A stretch of DNA of 64,000 bases, taken from positions 1,843,501 through 1,907,500 of the forward strand of contig CM076959.1 of assembly GCA_039566865.1 (NCBI GenBank), in the 5' to 3' direction. Within the stretch, counting starts at the first letter, position 1. Every line of letters begins with the position of its first letter. Source of the DNA: Aurelia coerulea (taxonomy: Eukaryota; Cnidaria; Scyphozoa; Semaeostomeae; Ulmaridae). Shown here in pieces: positions 1-10,385 of this stretch. The notes below the pieces were generated by a model, which saw only the letters and a program-made list of their open reading frames with translations, was not told the origin of the DNA and searched no databases. Position numbers and translations under genes: made by a program.

Positions 1-410
1 ACAAAGGGTAAGGCAAGTTGGAAGTTGACTTGATAAGCAACAGTGCACTTTACAGTTGTGTATTAGACCTGAAGGTTCCGCAATTCCATTTTGCACATGA
101 CACTCTATACACGTCCTACTGCTGAATGTGCTGAACAGAAATGAGAAACACTGCGATGCTCACTGGCACTTTATAGGGAAAGTTACAACAACTGTCGAAG
201 GGAATGGTGTGCAACATGCAAGGTATTTTTCATAAAAATGGATATGGCCCTGACAAAGACGTTGCTTGGCAACAGTAACCATACATTTGAATCTCGCATC
301 CCAAACGCTTCATGCGTTGTGAAAATGAAATAAATGCTATTTATAGATCCGGCTCCATCCAATAGAGTGACTGCTTAGAAAATTTGAAAGTTACATTTTT
401 TTGAAGGTAT
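1..410 (+). repeat. Dispersed repeat family C, direct copy cut by the window edge
   Basis: This stretch matches 2909-3312 in the same orientation and 8645-9107 in reverse complement, with scattered substitutions. Shared landmarks include TGCTGAATGTGCTGAACAG and ATAGAGTGACTGCTTAGAA. It begins at the first base of the window, so the true end of the repeat may lie outside. I see no coding potential. The copies at 2909 and 8645 face each other, so this may be one arm of another large inverted-arm element. Confidence 0.85.
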
Positions 411-631
411 TGGTGTGAAATCTTCATACTTAAGCATGTTAAATGAAAAAGGTGATAGTGCCTATATGGTACGATTGAACATGACCAAACCATGTCAGTG
501 GACAGGAATAAAAAAGGCTATCCTCTGGTTATCTACCAGCCAGCCAAATCTTTTTATAATTAAAAATCTTGGGCTGGCACGAGGCAATGGTACCTTTATG
601 TAAGAGCAAGACCCGAGTTGAGTTTGAGGGT
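411..631. other. Unassigned sequence between repeats
   Basis: I see no gene or recognisable repeat here. The short frame from 415 has no family resemblance. The stretch separates the family-C copy from the family-B relic. Confidence 0.4.
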
Positions 632-2888
632 GGCGGGAGTAAAACGTAGGTCATGCAGGTTAAGAAAATGCGGGTTAAATCATGTGGGTAAAAAACTGGT
701 GGCCATAGGCATACTGGCTTTAGGCCCTCCGCCGTTTGCTAGCGGTGCGTGGAACGCGTTTGTTCGGTTGGATTTCAAGACAGGACGCCTTGAGTGTTTG
801 GTAACAAGTTGCTGGGTGTTTCCATGGGCGATTTGGACACGCTAGATGTGTCTCACTACTAATTCAAATAAAATTTTATACTTACCGAGACATGGAGGAT
901 GTTTGCAACTTGCTATTTATAAACTTAAAATGAATTTGAATGCTTTCCTTCTTGTCTATTTTGTCTGCTTTTAGTGCTGAAGTTCAGCTAACTTCTATCC
1001 ACAGCTTCGGTGAAATAAACATGGCGGCAAATGAGATGAGGCCTAAGTATGCGCAGTATGTTGTTTAAATTATTTCCTAATGTCATGGTTCTCAAGCAGG
1101 GTTTTCTATTAGCAACGCTGGGTCCCCTCTAAAAACTTATGGGTACGTAACTAGCCGTTTTTCCTCACGAGATCCATGGCAAGCACCGCATAACTTTTCT
1201 TTGCCCATATTTAGAAACCTGCCCGGGCGTTTTTTAGTGAACGACTTAGCAAAATTTTGAACAGATAGGGGTGAAGGTAAAGCAAGAGAAGGTGTTGTAG
1301 CAACAACAATGCAACACCAACAACATCGTCAAAGAAGCTTTTTGAAGCCATTACAATACGAGAAACTTGATTCCATCATATGATGCAGGAAATAAAATGA
1401 AAATATTGAAATTAATTTCTGGCAATCAGAGAGTGGAGTTTATATATAGTTTCTTATGAAATAGAATACACGTAGAGGTGACGTACAGCTAAGGAAGACC
1501 CAGGGGATACTCTGGTATGTTTGGGATAGGGGTGCTCAGGCTGGGGTACAACGCATAAACCCAAAAAAAATAATTTCTAGCACGAAAATAGACCCAAAAG
1601 AATAATTTTTCCAACCTTTTATACCCAAAAGTTATGGAGCCATCTGCATAACAATTCCCCAACTGATTAGATTTCCTTTCCCCTCCCATTTAAATATATA
1701 TACACTAACAGTAGTTGTATAAATTTAACCCCCATAAAGCTTTGACTTCCTTTCCTCAATACAGACAAATAGCAACAGATGCATTGCAAGTGAAGATATT
1801 TTTTAAAGGTTTGAACTCTGCATAATTTGCCAATACCATCAGACATTTTATGCCATCAACGATTATAGAAATGCAATTGGATTCAGACTGAGCCACAAGC
1901 CTCCGATGTTTTTAATCTAAACCCGCCAAAGACCATTACAGGGGGAAGAAAACTTGTATGCTACCTACACGCTGATTGGGGAAGAATCTCTTAGTGAATT
2001 TAGCTGGCTATGAGCTTCATGTTCTTTTACTATAATCTTGGACAGCTCAATCGTGCGCAATTTCTCACCACATTTGCTTCTTTTACCAGGAAGAAGAAAC
2101 AGAAGAAGATCGTACAGAAGGACAGGTTCAATTTGTTTGGATATTTATGTTTTTGGTCTTAGTACTGTTAGTTGACTCTAGCTTTGATTGTAAATTATAT
2201 TATTCCCAATTTTTTTACTCTTTCTCATATTTGAGACCCAGACAAGGAAGCAAGAATTTCTTGAAGCCAAAAAACAGCTGTACAAATCATTGACCCAAAA
2301 AAATAATCCTTGCCAAAACTCTAGACCCAAAAAAGTAGCCTGAGCTCAACAAACCACAAAATACAATCTATTGTTACATGGATTCCTTGACTAGAACAAT
2401 ACCCCCGTGATTAGATAGGGGATGTTTCAGATCTATTGTTTAACAGCCTATTGTTGTTAGATTATATGGGCGAAGAAAAGTTATGCGGTGCTTGCCATGG
2501 ATCTCGTAAGGAAAAGCGGCTAGTTACGTACCCATAAATTTTTAGAGGGGACCCAGCGTTGCTAATAGAAAACCCTGCTTGAGAACCATGACATTAGGAA
2601 ATAATTTAAACAACATACTGCGCATACTTAGGCCTCATCTCATTTGCCGCCATGTTTATTTCACCGAAGCTGTGGATAGAAGTTAGCTGAACTTCAGCAC
2701 TAAAAGCAGACAAAATAGACAAGAAGGAAAGCATTCAAATTCATTTTAAGTTTATAAATAGCAAGTTGGAAACATCCTCCATGTCTCGGTAAGTATAAAA
2801 TTTTATTTGAATTAGTAGTGAGACACATCTAGCGTGTCCAAATCGCCCATGGTGTTTCCAATAAAACTGCGTTACCAAAATGATGACA
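632..2888 (+). mobile_element. Relic of repeat family B, split by element A
   Basis: Positions 632-823 and 2860-2888 together match the reverse complement of part of the complete family-B element at 27727-28595, including AGGTCATGCAGGTTAAGAAA and AACAAGTTGCTGGGTGTTTC. The match is interrupted exactly at GGTGTTTC by element A (824-2850). The outer end beyond 2888 is lost and runs into family C. B was therefore here before A inserted. Confidence 0.8.
824..2850. mobile_element. Element A: 2.0-kb non-autonomous DNA transposon with long TIRs
   Basis: The termini ATGGGCGATTTGG and CCAAATCGCCCAT start inverted repeats of about 387 bp (824-1210 and 2464-2850). The element is flanked by a perfect 9-bp direct repeat, GGTGTTTCC, at 815-823 and 2851-2859. 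Long TIRs plus a 9-bp duplication are the usual signature of Mutator-like elements. The interior is AT-rich, repeats an ACCCAAAAAA motif near 1560-1630 and 2290-2335, and has no credible gene, so the element is non-autonomous. Because CCATGG is palindromic the boundary could shift by one or two bases; the choice given yields the longest perfect duplication. Confidence 0.9.
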
Positions 2889-2908
2889 AATGTATGGCCA
2901 ATGACAAA

Positions 2909-3312
2909 TGTACAGTTGTGTACAGCAGAAGGTTCCGAGATTCCATTTTCACAAATCACTCCAGACATGTCTGACTGCCGAATGTGCTGAACAGAAATGA
3001 GAATCACTGTGATGCTCACTGGCACTTTATAGGGAAGGTTAAAACAACGGCCGAAGGGAATGGTGTGCAAAATGCAAGGCATTTTTCATACAATGGATAT
3101 GGCCCTGAAAAAGACGTTGCTTAGCAACAGTAACCATACATTTGAATCTCGCATCCCAAACACTTCATATGTTGTGAAAACGAAAAACATGCTATTTATA
3201 GATTCGACTCCATCCAATAGAGTGACTGCTTAGAAAATTTGTAAGTTAACTTGTTTGACTTTAATCTCCCCAGAACAAGATTCAATTCAGATTCAGAACA
3301 AGATTCAGATTC
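2909..3312 (+). repeat. Family C left arm of a 6-kb inverted pair
   Basis: The reverse complement of this block is found at 8645-9049 with only scattered mismatches. Both arms end internally in the short AGATTCAGATTC repeat. Together they enclose 5.3 kb containing the Ty3 relic. No target-site duplication is visible because the left outer end abuts the family-B relic. Confidence 0.85.
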
Positions 3313-3370
3313 AGAAAAACTTCCCAACATAATGACAATAGCGCAAATAATAAAATTCTACACAAACCCA

Positions 3371-3655
3371 AACTAATTTACTGATTAGAACACATCATAA
3401 GCTTCCTTTTGAGGGGTGACACAAATTCGTACCCCTGAGGGAGCTCTGCAGGAAAACGGGGAGTTGGTCCCAAAGTATGCAAACAGTCAGTAGGCTCTTG
3501 TCAATGTACCCAAGGTCATTGTTTCAAAATAGTAAAATTTATCAATCAAAACCAATTTACTGATTAGAACACATCATTAGCTTTAATTTGAGGGGTCATA
3601 CAATTTCATACCCCTGGGGGGCTCTTCAGGAAAACAAGGAGTTGGTCCCAAAACA
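3371..3655. repeat. Two-copy tandem duplication, period about 179 bp
   Basis: The block beginning TTTACTGATTAGAACACATCA occurs at about 3371-3474 and again at 3550-3655. Both copies contain a conserved GAGGGGT...ACCCCTG stretch and end in GGAGTTGGTCCCAAA. The DNA between 3660 and 4140 holds a 98-codon frame (3800-4096) that I do not recognise. Confidence 0.75.
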
Positions 3656-4140
3656 TTGATTCATTCCAATCCACCAAGTAATCTTGATGATATGAATGTT
3701 CAAAATTGGGAACTTTTTCTGACTCACCCGGTATTTGGTCACAAAGTTTTGCAAAAATTCACACAAAATAAGAAACTTGTGGCTCCAAGCTGATTAAGTG
3801 TGCACCCTCAGAGTCTCTGCCCAGTAAAGAATGGAACCAGAATATTCCTTGTGATCATAGTGTACAAATTTGCTTCAAAGACCAAGACAAACAAGCATGG
3901 TGGTAAATCCTGTCCAATTAGGAAGACCAGAAATATTTCAAAGCTCTCTGGTAAGAGCAAAAGCCAAATCTTTCTTCTTGGCCTCAAGTTGACTGAGAAT
4001 ATGACCCTCCTCTTCGATTTCCAAACATTTTTCCAAACAGCATTCTTTAGATTTACAGTTTTTCGCTTTCCAAGAAAATATGGATCAAGAGTTTGATTGT
4101 TGGAAAAGAATTCATAATTTCATAAATGGCAAGAATTTGT

Positions 4141-4230
4141 TATGTAAAGTATCGGGTGTTCCAAAAAAATGTATACGGATTTAACTGCCTCCAATGCAGT
4201 GAATTTAGCTTTAATCAATGTGTAATCTCT
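4141..4230. mobile_element. Possible mariner-type MITE end at the Ty3 truncation
   Basis: The motif CGGGTGTTCCAAAAAAATG resembles termini of Tc1/mariner-like MITEs. Similar motifs occur near 18918 (CGGGTGTCTCAGAAAAAAG), 46770-46795 and 50430-50460. It lies where integrase similarity stops, so it may have truncated the retroelement. No second end was located. Confidence 0.4.
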
Positions 4231-5072
4231 CTAAAAATGTCTCTTCAGTGCTCGTTCCCTAGCGATTGCATCTGCTTCTCCCATTGCTCTTCTCCATTTC
4301 TTGACGTACTCAGGGTGACTAGCGGCAGGCGACTGTTGTCCTGTATCAAAAATAATGTCAATGGGCAAACGCGCATGATGACCAAAAAGTAAAAAGAATG
4401 GCGAGTAGCCTGTTGTATAATTTCGCGTACTGTTATATGCATGAACTACTTTGTTTATGTGCTCATTCCAGCGACTTTTGTAAGCATCAGGAAGAGTGCG
4501 CAGCATCGATAACAGGGTGCGGTTAAACCTTTCCACTTGACCGTTACCTTGAGGATGGTAGGGAGTCGTGCGAGAATGTTTGACATTTGACAATTTTTGA
4601 AGACTATTAAACAGCTTGTTTTCAAATTCTGCCCCTTGGTCATGATGTAAGGTGACTGGAAATCCAAAACGGAGAACGAAATCATTATAGAGTTTTTCGG
4701 CGACTGTTTTGGCGGCTTTATTACGAGTGGGATATGCCTACGCAAAACGAGAAAATGATCCATAATTACTAAAATGTACTCATGACCACCATTGCTTTTT
4801 TCCAGGTGTAGGAAATCGATTGAAATCAACTCGAAGGGAAATGATGTTGTTATTGGTTGTAATGGCGCTTGAGTTTGGGTTGCAGGACGCTTTTGTTTAA
4901 CACATGGGCATAAATTCTTGATAAAATAGTCTATATCGGCTTGCATCCTAGGCCGAAAGAATCTTTGCCTTGTAAGATCTAATACCCTTTCTACACCTAA
5001 GTGGCCCATTTCCTCGTGCAACTCTTTTATCACAAGACGATGGTATTTCTTGGGTAAGACAACTTGTTTCAC
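4231..5072 (-). pseudogene. Ty3/Gypsy integrase, frameshifted
   Basis: Two overlapping minus-strand frames (5072-4455 and 4593-4231) together show a retroelement integrase. The N-terminal HHCC zinc-binding region is at about 5000-4900 (HEEMGH, then CPCVKQKRP). The core follows with its first Asp in SIDFLH and a second Asp in HHDQG in the shifted frame. The Glu is in PYHPQGNGQVERFN near 4555-4520. The first frame loses similarity near 4740, where a single-base indel is needed to continue. In an intact element this enzyme joins the cDNA to the chromosome. Similarity stops at 4231, so the C-terminus and any LTR are missing. It cannot encode a working enzyme as it stands. Confidence 0.88.
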
Positions 5073-5187
5073 CGAACCATTATTTCAAACGAGAATTCCA
5101 TTTTTGTCAAGTTCTAACTTAGGCCATTCACGCAGCAACCGTTTTACATTAGGAACTTCAGTCAAAATGTCCTTAGGCAGCAGCCTA

Positions 5188-6419
5188 TTACCGTTGTTTA
5201 CGTAATAGTGAAGACGAGAAACGATTTATGAAATTCGGTTCACCCTTGTCAACTAGTTGTGCTGCACATGTTAACGCTTGTCTAATATCAGATGAAATTT
5301 CCTCTGTACAAGATTCCATAATGGATTCAATATCTAGCGGCACCCTAGACAGTGTATCTGCATCTCCATTCGCTTTGCCAGGTCGATATTTTATCGTAAA
5401 ATTAAAATCGGCTAGTTCGCTTATCCAGCGTAAACACGAAGCATTGGGTTTTGCGGACAATAGCACGTATGTTAACGGGTTATTGTCAGCATATACTACA
5501 AACGATGGTGCGTAATACAGATAGTCCCGAAATTGTTCACACACTGCCCATTTTAATGCAAGGAATTCTAATTTTCCCGAGTGTAAGTGACAATTTTTTT
5601 CTGCAGGTGTCAATGTACGCGACCCATAAGCGATTACTCTTAACTGTCCATTTTGGCGTTGGTAAAGCACGGCTCCTAAACCCATATCGGATGCATCAGT
5701 ATGCAAAATGAACGAGTCATTAAACTTTGGATAGGCCATTATTGGAGGTGAAGTTAACTGCTCAATTAACTTGTCTAAAATTTGCTGATGTTGCGAGGTC
5801 CAACTAATTTGAGTACTAGATGCAGTTTGATTCGAGTTTGCCTTACTTTCTTTCTCATTTTTGTTCGCATTTTTCACGACTTTAGTGACCAAAAGATCAT
5901 AAATGGGTTTTGCAACTCGCGAAAAGTTTTGAATATATCTTCTGTAGTAACCGAGAAGTCCTACTAGCCTTCTGACGTCACCCACTGTTTTTGGTGTCGT
6001 TTTCTGCAAATGTAATAATGGAGCTATACTATCAGAATTGAGTCTATAGCCTTCTTTAGAGACAATTCTACCAAGAAATGTGACTTGCTGCTTAAATATC
6101 TTGCATTTGCGTGGCTTCAATTTTACTCCATGATGAATGCCGTTAAGGGCTGGCTCTCTTTGGTTATGAAGCCTTGGTGATAAGCTTTTCCCTTATCTAA
6201 GACAGAGAACCATGCATTACCTCCTAAGTTATCCAAACTTTCTTGAATACGGGGTATAGGGTGTCGGTCAGGAACAGTTTTTTTATTTAATGCACGATAG
6301 TCGACACATAAACGCAATGTTTGATCTTTTTTCGGACACAAACTACAGGAGAACTGTATGGTGACATGGACTTCTTGATGAAATTACGATTCAAAAGGTC
6401 TTCGATGTAGGCCTTTACT
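5188..6419 (-). pseudogene. Ty3/Gypsy reverse transcriptase and RNase H, active site deleted
   Basis: Reading on the minus strand, the RT fingers are recognisable (LCVDYRALNKKTVPDRHPIP at about 6315-6256). The palm up to AYHQ follows, and then the sequence jumps directly to the thumb segment near 6120. The stretch that carries the YxDD catalytic motif in this family is absent; family proportions suggest roughly 70 residues are missing. The RNase H domain follows with HTDASD, KLEFLALKW, YADNNPL and ADTLSR, matching its D-E-D-D residues. Upstream there is also a TAA in frame at about 6417 and a one-base loss in an A-run near 6340. The copy is therefore dead by three independent lesions. Confidence 0.9.
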
Positions 6420-8150
6420 TACGGGTACAAAGGTCTTGGTACAGCTACATAATTTTTCTGGACTGGGACATTGTCAGTCAGGTTAATACTTAATTTCAAA
6501 TCGGGTATACAACCAATGTCACTGTCGTCTTTTGCAAACGAGTCACGTTCCTCACTCAAAAGTTTTAATGCTGAATGTTTCTGTTCTTCTGACAGCCCAT
6601 TCAAATCAATATCACGGATAAAGTCGGGAAAGTCAGTTATGTCTTCATCAAGTTTTTCAGTGTTAGGAATGACTTGATCAGTGTCCTTACTCTTCTCGGG
6701 TGATTCTTTTAATTTTACGTCAAGTGGTGTCACTGATTGCAGTAATTCAATGCGACCGATAACACTACGTTTTGGGATAACAGTGTCATGCTTGGAAACA
6801 TTCACTATTTCAACATTAACTTTGCTGGATTTACCAGGCCTAATTGTCATCAACGCTTCTTGAGAAACAAGTCCATTCGGAAGTTCAGAATTTTCATCAG
6901 GTTCGAAAATAACAGGGGCTTCTTCTTCAAGAGGACTATGGTTTAAACGACATGGAATCTTTAGACTCTGTCCTTGCTTCACAACTTGATCCCGTTTGCT
7001 TGTTTTCACTATACAGAGGTCCGTTTCACTGTTAATTTTGATTAAGTCTACAAGTTTGTTAATGTTTGCAGATGAGACGCAAGGAAAAACACATGCAAGT
7101 TCCGTATCAGTCATTTCTGATTTCATAAATTCTTCAATAACGTTGAATCCGACAAGCGGCACATCAATTGTTTCACTTGTTACTAAAAAAGGTATGATGA
7201 TTGGTTCTTGCGTGTTAGTTAGTTTTACCTCGATCTCTGCCCAACCTTTGTATGGTATCTCAGCACCATTTGCGGCATTTACATTTAACTGGCAATCAAT
7301 TAATTCAGACACATCTCTCAAGTTCACATTCGGAAAATTAGTATCTAAGAAGCGTTTGGAAATCAGTGAAACTTGGGCACCAGTGTCCCATAAAGCCTCT
7401 ACGAGCTTCCCATTAAAACAACAGTTGATAAGACAACGTTTTCCAACTAGCTTAGCGAACTTTTCAGACTGTTTGGGGGTCAAATGACTAACAAATCTAT
7501 TCAACCTTTTGCTTTCATCTGACGATTTTGAAAGTGTTTCAAGTGCGTTACATAGAACCTTATGTTCTTTCCAGTGGTTCTTTTGGCAAACTTTGTTACA
7601 ATATTTAACACACTTGCAACCATTACACTGCAAAATAATCGAACCAGTTCGTTCTTTTCCACAATAATTACAAGGTTGAGGCTTCTTCAAAACATTACCG
7701 GTTACTCGTCGCCCCCCTGGAATAACCGCGGGGCGTTTCCCTGGTGGCCAAAGTTTGGACATTCACCTCTGAAATGGCCAGATGCACCACATCTAAAGCA
7801 GTGGTCGCAACTTGCTCCCCAGCCGCTCATTTGGCAACTGCGGCACCCCCTTGGGCGTTGGGAATAACCTTGAGCAGCCCCACGGCCGCAACCTCTACTT
7901 TGGAATCTCGGGGGTACTGTGGGGAGGATTGCTTTTCATCAAATCGTTGTTTTAAATCTGCAAGGTTAGACTTGAGTTCCTTGATTTCAGCCAAGAGTTT
8001 TTCATTTTTGCTCTCCTTTTGCGTGGATTTGGGGGCTCCCTGGTTTTTTCCCTCCCGAGTTCGAATTCTACGCAAGAAGCATTTGCTTTTGCAGCTCGCT
8101 GGCGCTCAGGTGCATTGATGATCTTTGCTCTTCTCTCGGCTTGCTCGAAT
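6419..8150 (-). pseudogene. Ty3/Gypsy gag C-terminus, CCHC knuckle, MYND finger and protease
   Basis: The far end (8150-8050) reads as charged gag-like sequence. A coiled-coil stretch follows (8010-7930, KNEKLLAEIKELKSNLADLK). Next, in another frame, is a CCHC zinc knuckle, CFRCGASGHFRGEC, at about 7800-7755. The 447-codon frame from 7762 then begins with a MYND-type finger (CNYCGKE, CNGC, CNKVC, H...C). An aspartic protease follows with the motif LWDTGAQVSLIS near 7400. The remainder leads into RT. A MYND finger between the knuckle and protease is a recognisable variant of animal Gypsy elements. Gag is split over frames and its N-terminus is lost at the palindrome starting at 8148. Confidence 0.85.
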
Positions 8151-8466
8151 TTACGGGTTCTTTCTCTGCTTAATGGCGTGGAATGGTTTTAAAACTCTGC
8201 AGCCGTAGGCCTGAGTCACAGAGCGGTGTTGAGTATTGCGTGTCCAGTCTTAGCTTTAAAAGCTAACCAAGGGCAAAAAACATTCTCATTTTAGTATCAA
8301 ATGTTTAAATAAATAAATAAAAAAATGAGAATGTTTTTTGCCCTTGGTTAGCTTTTAAAGCTAAGACTGGACACGCAATACTCAACACCGCTCTGTGACT
8401 CAGGCCTACGGCTGCAGAGTTTTAAAACCCTTCCACGGCATTAAGCAGAGAAAGAACTCGTAAATT
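8148..8466. repeat. Near-perfect palindrome with 144-bp arms
   Basis: The left arm (8148-8291) and right arm (8323-8466) are reverse complements with very few mismatches. They are separated by about 30 bp of AT-rich spacer containing AAATAAATAAATAAA. The left arm still contains the end of the gag reading frame. The arms could be a foldback MITE or an inverted duplication of retroelement sequence. I could not find a clean target-site duplication. Confidence 0.9.
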
Positions 8467-8509
8467 TCTGCTTTCTCGATATTACAAGCTCTTCAGACAA
8501 TGTTTCAAG

Positions 8510-8644
8510 TTGAAATCCGCGAAGTCCGCGGAATTCATTTTCCCCTTATGCCAAAATGAATTTGGCGGATTTTGTATTCGGCGGATTTTTTTGTACATCC
8601 GCGGCATCCGCGAAATCCGCGGGATCCGCGGAATTCACCTGGCC
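8510..8644. repeat. Degenerate CCGCGGAAT-rich short repeats
   Basis: The motif TCCGCGG or a close variant recurs at least seven times with variable spacing (for example CGCGAAGTCCGCGGAATTC and CATCCGCGGCATCCGCG). No coding or TIR structure was seen. The GC content differs sharply from the AT-rich neighbours. Confidence 0.6.
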
Positions 8645-9107
8645 GAATCTGAATCTTGTTCTGAATCTGAATTGAATCTTGTTCTGGGGAGATTAAAGTC
8701 AAACAAGTTAACTTACAAATTTTCTAAGCAGTCACTCTATTGGATGGAGTCGAATCTATAAATATCATGTTTTTCGTTTTCACAACATATGAAGTGTTTG
8801 GGATGCGAGATTCAAATGTATGGTTACTGTTGCTAAGTAATGTCTTTTTCAGGGCCATATCCATTTTATGAAAAATCCCTTGCATTTTGCACACCATTTC
8901 CTTTGGCAGTTGTTGTAACTTTCCCTGTAAAGTGCCAGTGAGCATCACAGAGTATCTTGTTTCTGTTCAGCACATTCAGCAGTCAGATTTATATGGAGTG
9001 TTTTGTGCAAAATGGGATCTCGGAACCTTCAGCTGTACACAACAATACACAACTGTAAAGTGTACAGTTGCTTATCAAGTCAACTTCCAACTTTGCCTTA
9101 CCCTTAG
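8645..9107 (-). repeat. Family C right arm, inverted copy
   Basis: This is the reverse complement of 2909-3312 and, further out, of 1-60 (GGTAAGGCAAAGTTGGAAG in reverse). It therefore preserves the outer part that the left arm at 2909 has lost. The outward boundary is near CTTACCCTTAGT at about 9100-9110. Confidence 0.85.
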
Positions 9108-10017
9108 TCTCCAAAAGTAGATGACTGATCAACTACAAAAGGCAATGTCGCCTGATCTACATTGCACCTTCTCTTTGGCAGCAATCATCCCCATGTTAAT
9201 TTTGCCTTCTCTTCACCCTTGTGAACTGACAGATTTTTCAACTGCTTCTGAAATCTCAGCATTAATGGAAGCATGTCACTGTTGACAAGTGTAATTTACG
9301 GAATCCGGAACTACGGAATTTGGGAATCCGGAATCACGGAAATATGGACTTGCAGAATTCAGAACTGCGGAATTACGGAACTGGGTCACAGGTATAAATT
9401 GCGGAACACGAATGCTCTATATAGTTTATGGGCCGATGATGAATATTTCTCAAGATATCAGTTAGGGGAACATTAAATTTTTGTTGATTTCAATTTTAGA
9501 GGTATAATCAGGTTACTTGAATTTTCATAAACACTGAAGTGATAAAAAAACATCAATCAAATTTCTATTAAATGTTTTTTGGTGTTTTAGGATTTAGAAA
9601 TCGATTAATTGTACATCAATTGCATTGTAACTGCACAAGCACTGGTTCTATTGTAAAATAAGAACTTATCAGACACTTACTGGACACAATTTAAGCTCAT
9701 CAGTTCCTTATAGAAGTTTCGGACATTAATTAAAAAACTGTCAGCCTGCAGTTGCTTACCGTGTGAGTCAGTTTCATATGTGTGGGTTGTTACTGTACTA
9801 CAGTTTGTTCACTATCCACATCTAGAGATACTTTCTATATGGTTGTGCTAATAGCATATTTGATATTTTCATGTATTGTAAGGTCCTTTTGTCGATATTT
9901 CATAGAGAGCTCCATGAACTGCGCTCTGATATTTAACTTTCTTGTCTCTCTTGCCCTCTCTTAACGCCAACTTTCCTTTACGGAATTCAGCACAGTCAGG
10001 TGGCAGGAAGATGTAAA
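9108..10017. other. Gene-free AT-rich DNA with a short CGGAATT-rich patch
   Basis: At 9290-9400 the words CGGAATT, GGAATCCGGAA and close variants recur about ten times in degenerate form. The rest contains only short frames without recognisable similarity. Confidence 0.5.
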
Positions 10018-10385
10018 GCCAAGTTGCAAATATTTCTTCACAATTCGCATCTTCAAGCTAATTGAAAAGATACAATGATTTTTCCTACTGACCAAGGTTA
10101 CAAATATTTCTTCACAATTCACATCTCAAAGCCAAATGAAAAGGTACAATAATTTTACCTCCATGTGACAAGGTGTTGACAAAGATTGTTCCTACTGACC
10201 AACGTTACAAATATTTCTTCACAATTTGCATCTCAAAGCTAATTGAAAATATACAATAATTTTTCCTACCGACCAAGGTTACAAATATTTCTTCCCAGTT
10301 CGCATCTCGAAGCGGAATGAAAAGATACAATAATTTTTCCTCCACATGGCAAATTGTAGACAACAATTTTTCGTACTGTCCAATG
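10018..10385. repeat. Higher-order tandem repeat, alternating about 73- and 107-bp units
   Basis: The phrase ACAAATATTTCTTCACAATT starts each unit, followed by a CATCT...AAAGATACAATAATTTTTCCT block. Units alternate between short and long; the long ones carry an extra CCACATGGCAAATTGT-like insert near 10160-10190 and 10340-10370. The array therefore has a dimeric period of about 180 bp, in roughly two copies. Confidence 0.85.

Noticed and set aside
618..700. Telomere-like GGGTTAA repeats
   Set aside because: GGGTTAAA words occur in family-B TIRs but not in tandem.
618..845. 75-codon plus frame as a gene
   Set aside because: It lies entirely in the family-B repeat, which recurs elsewhere without an open frame.
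4126..4392. 88-codon plus frame
   Set aside because: Antisense of the Ty3 integrase, which has clear family motifs on the minus strand.
6996..7487. 163-codon plus frame
   Set aside because: Antisense of the Ty3 protease region.
10018..10385. CRISPR-like array
   Set aside because: The units are contiguous tandem repeats with divergent copies, in a eukaryotic context, without spacer-repeat structure.
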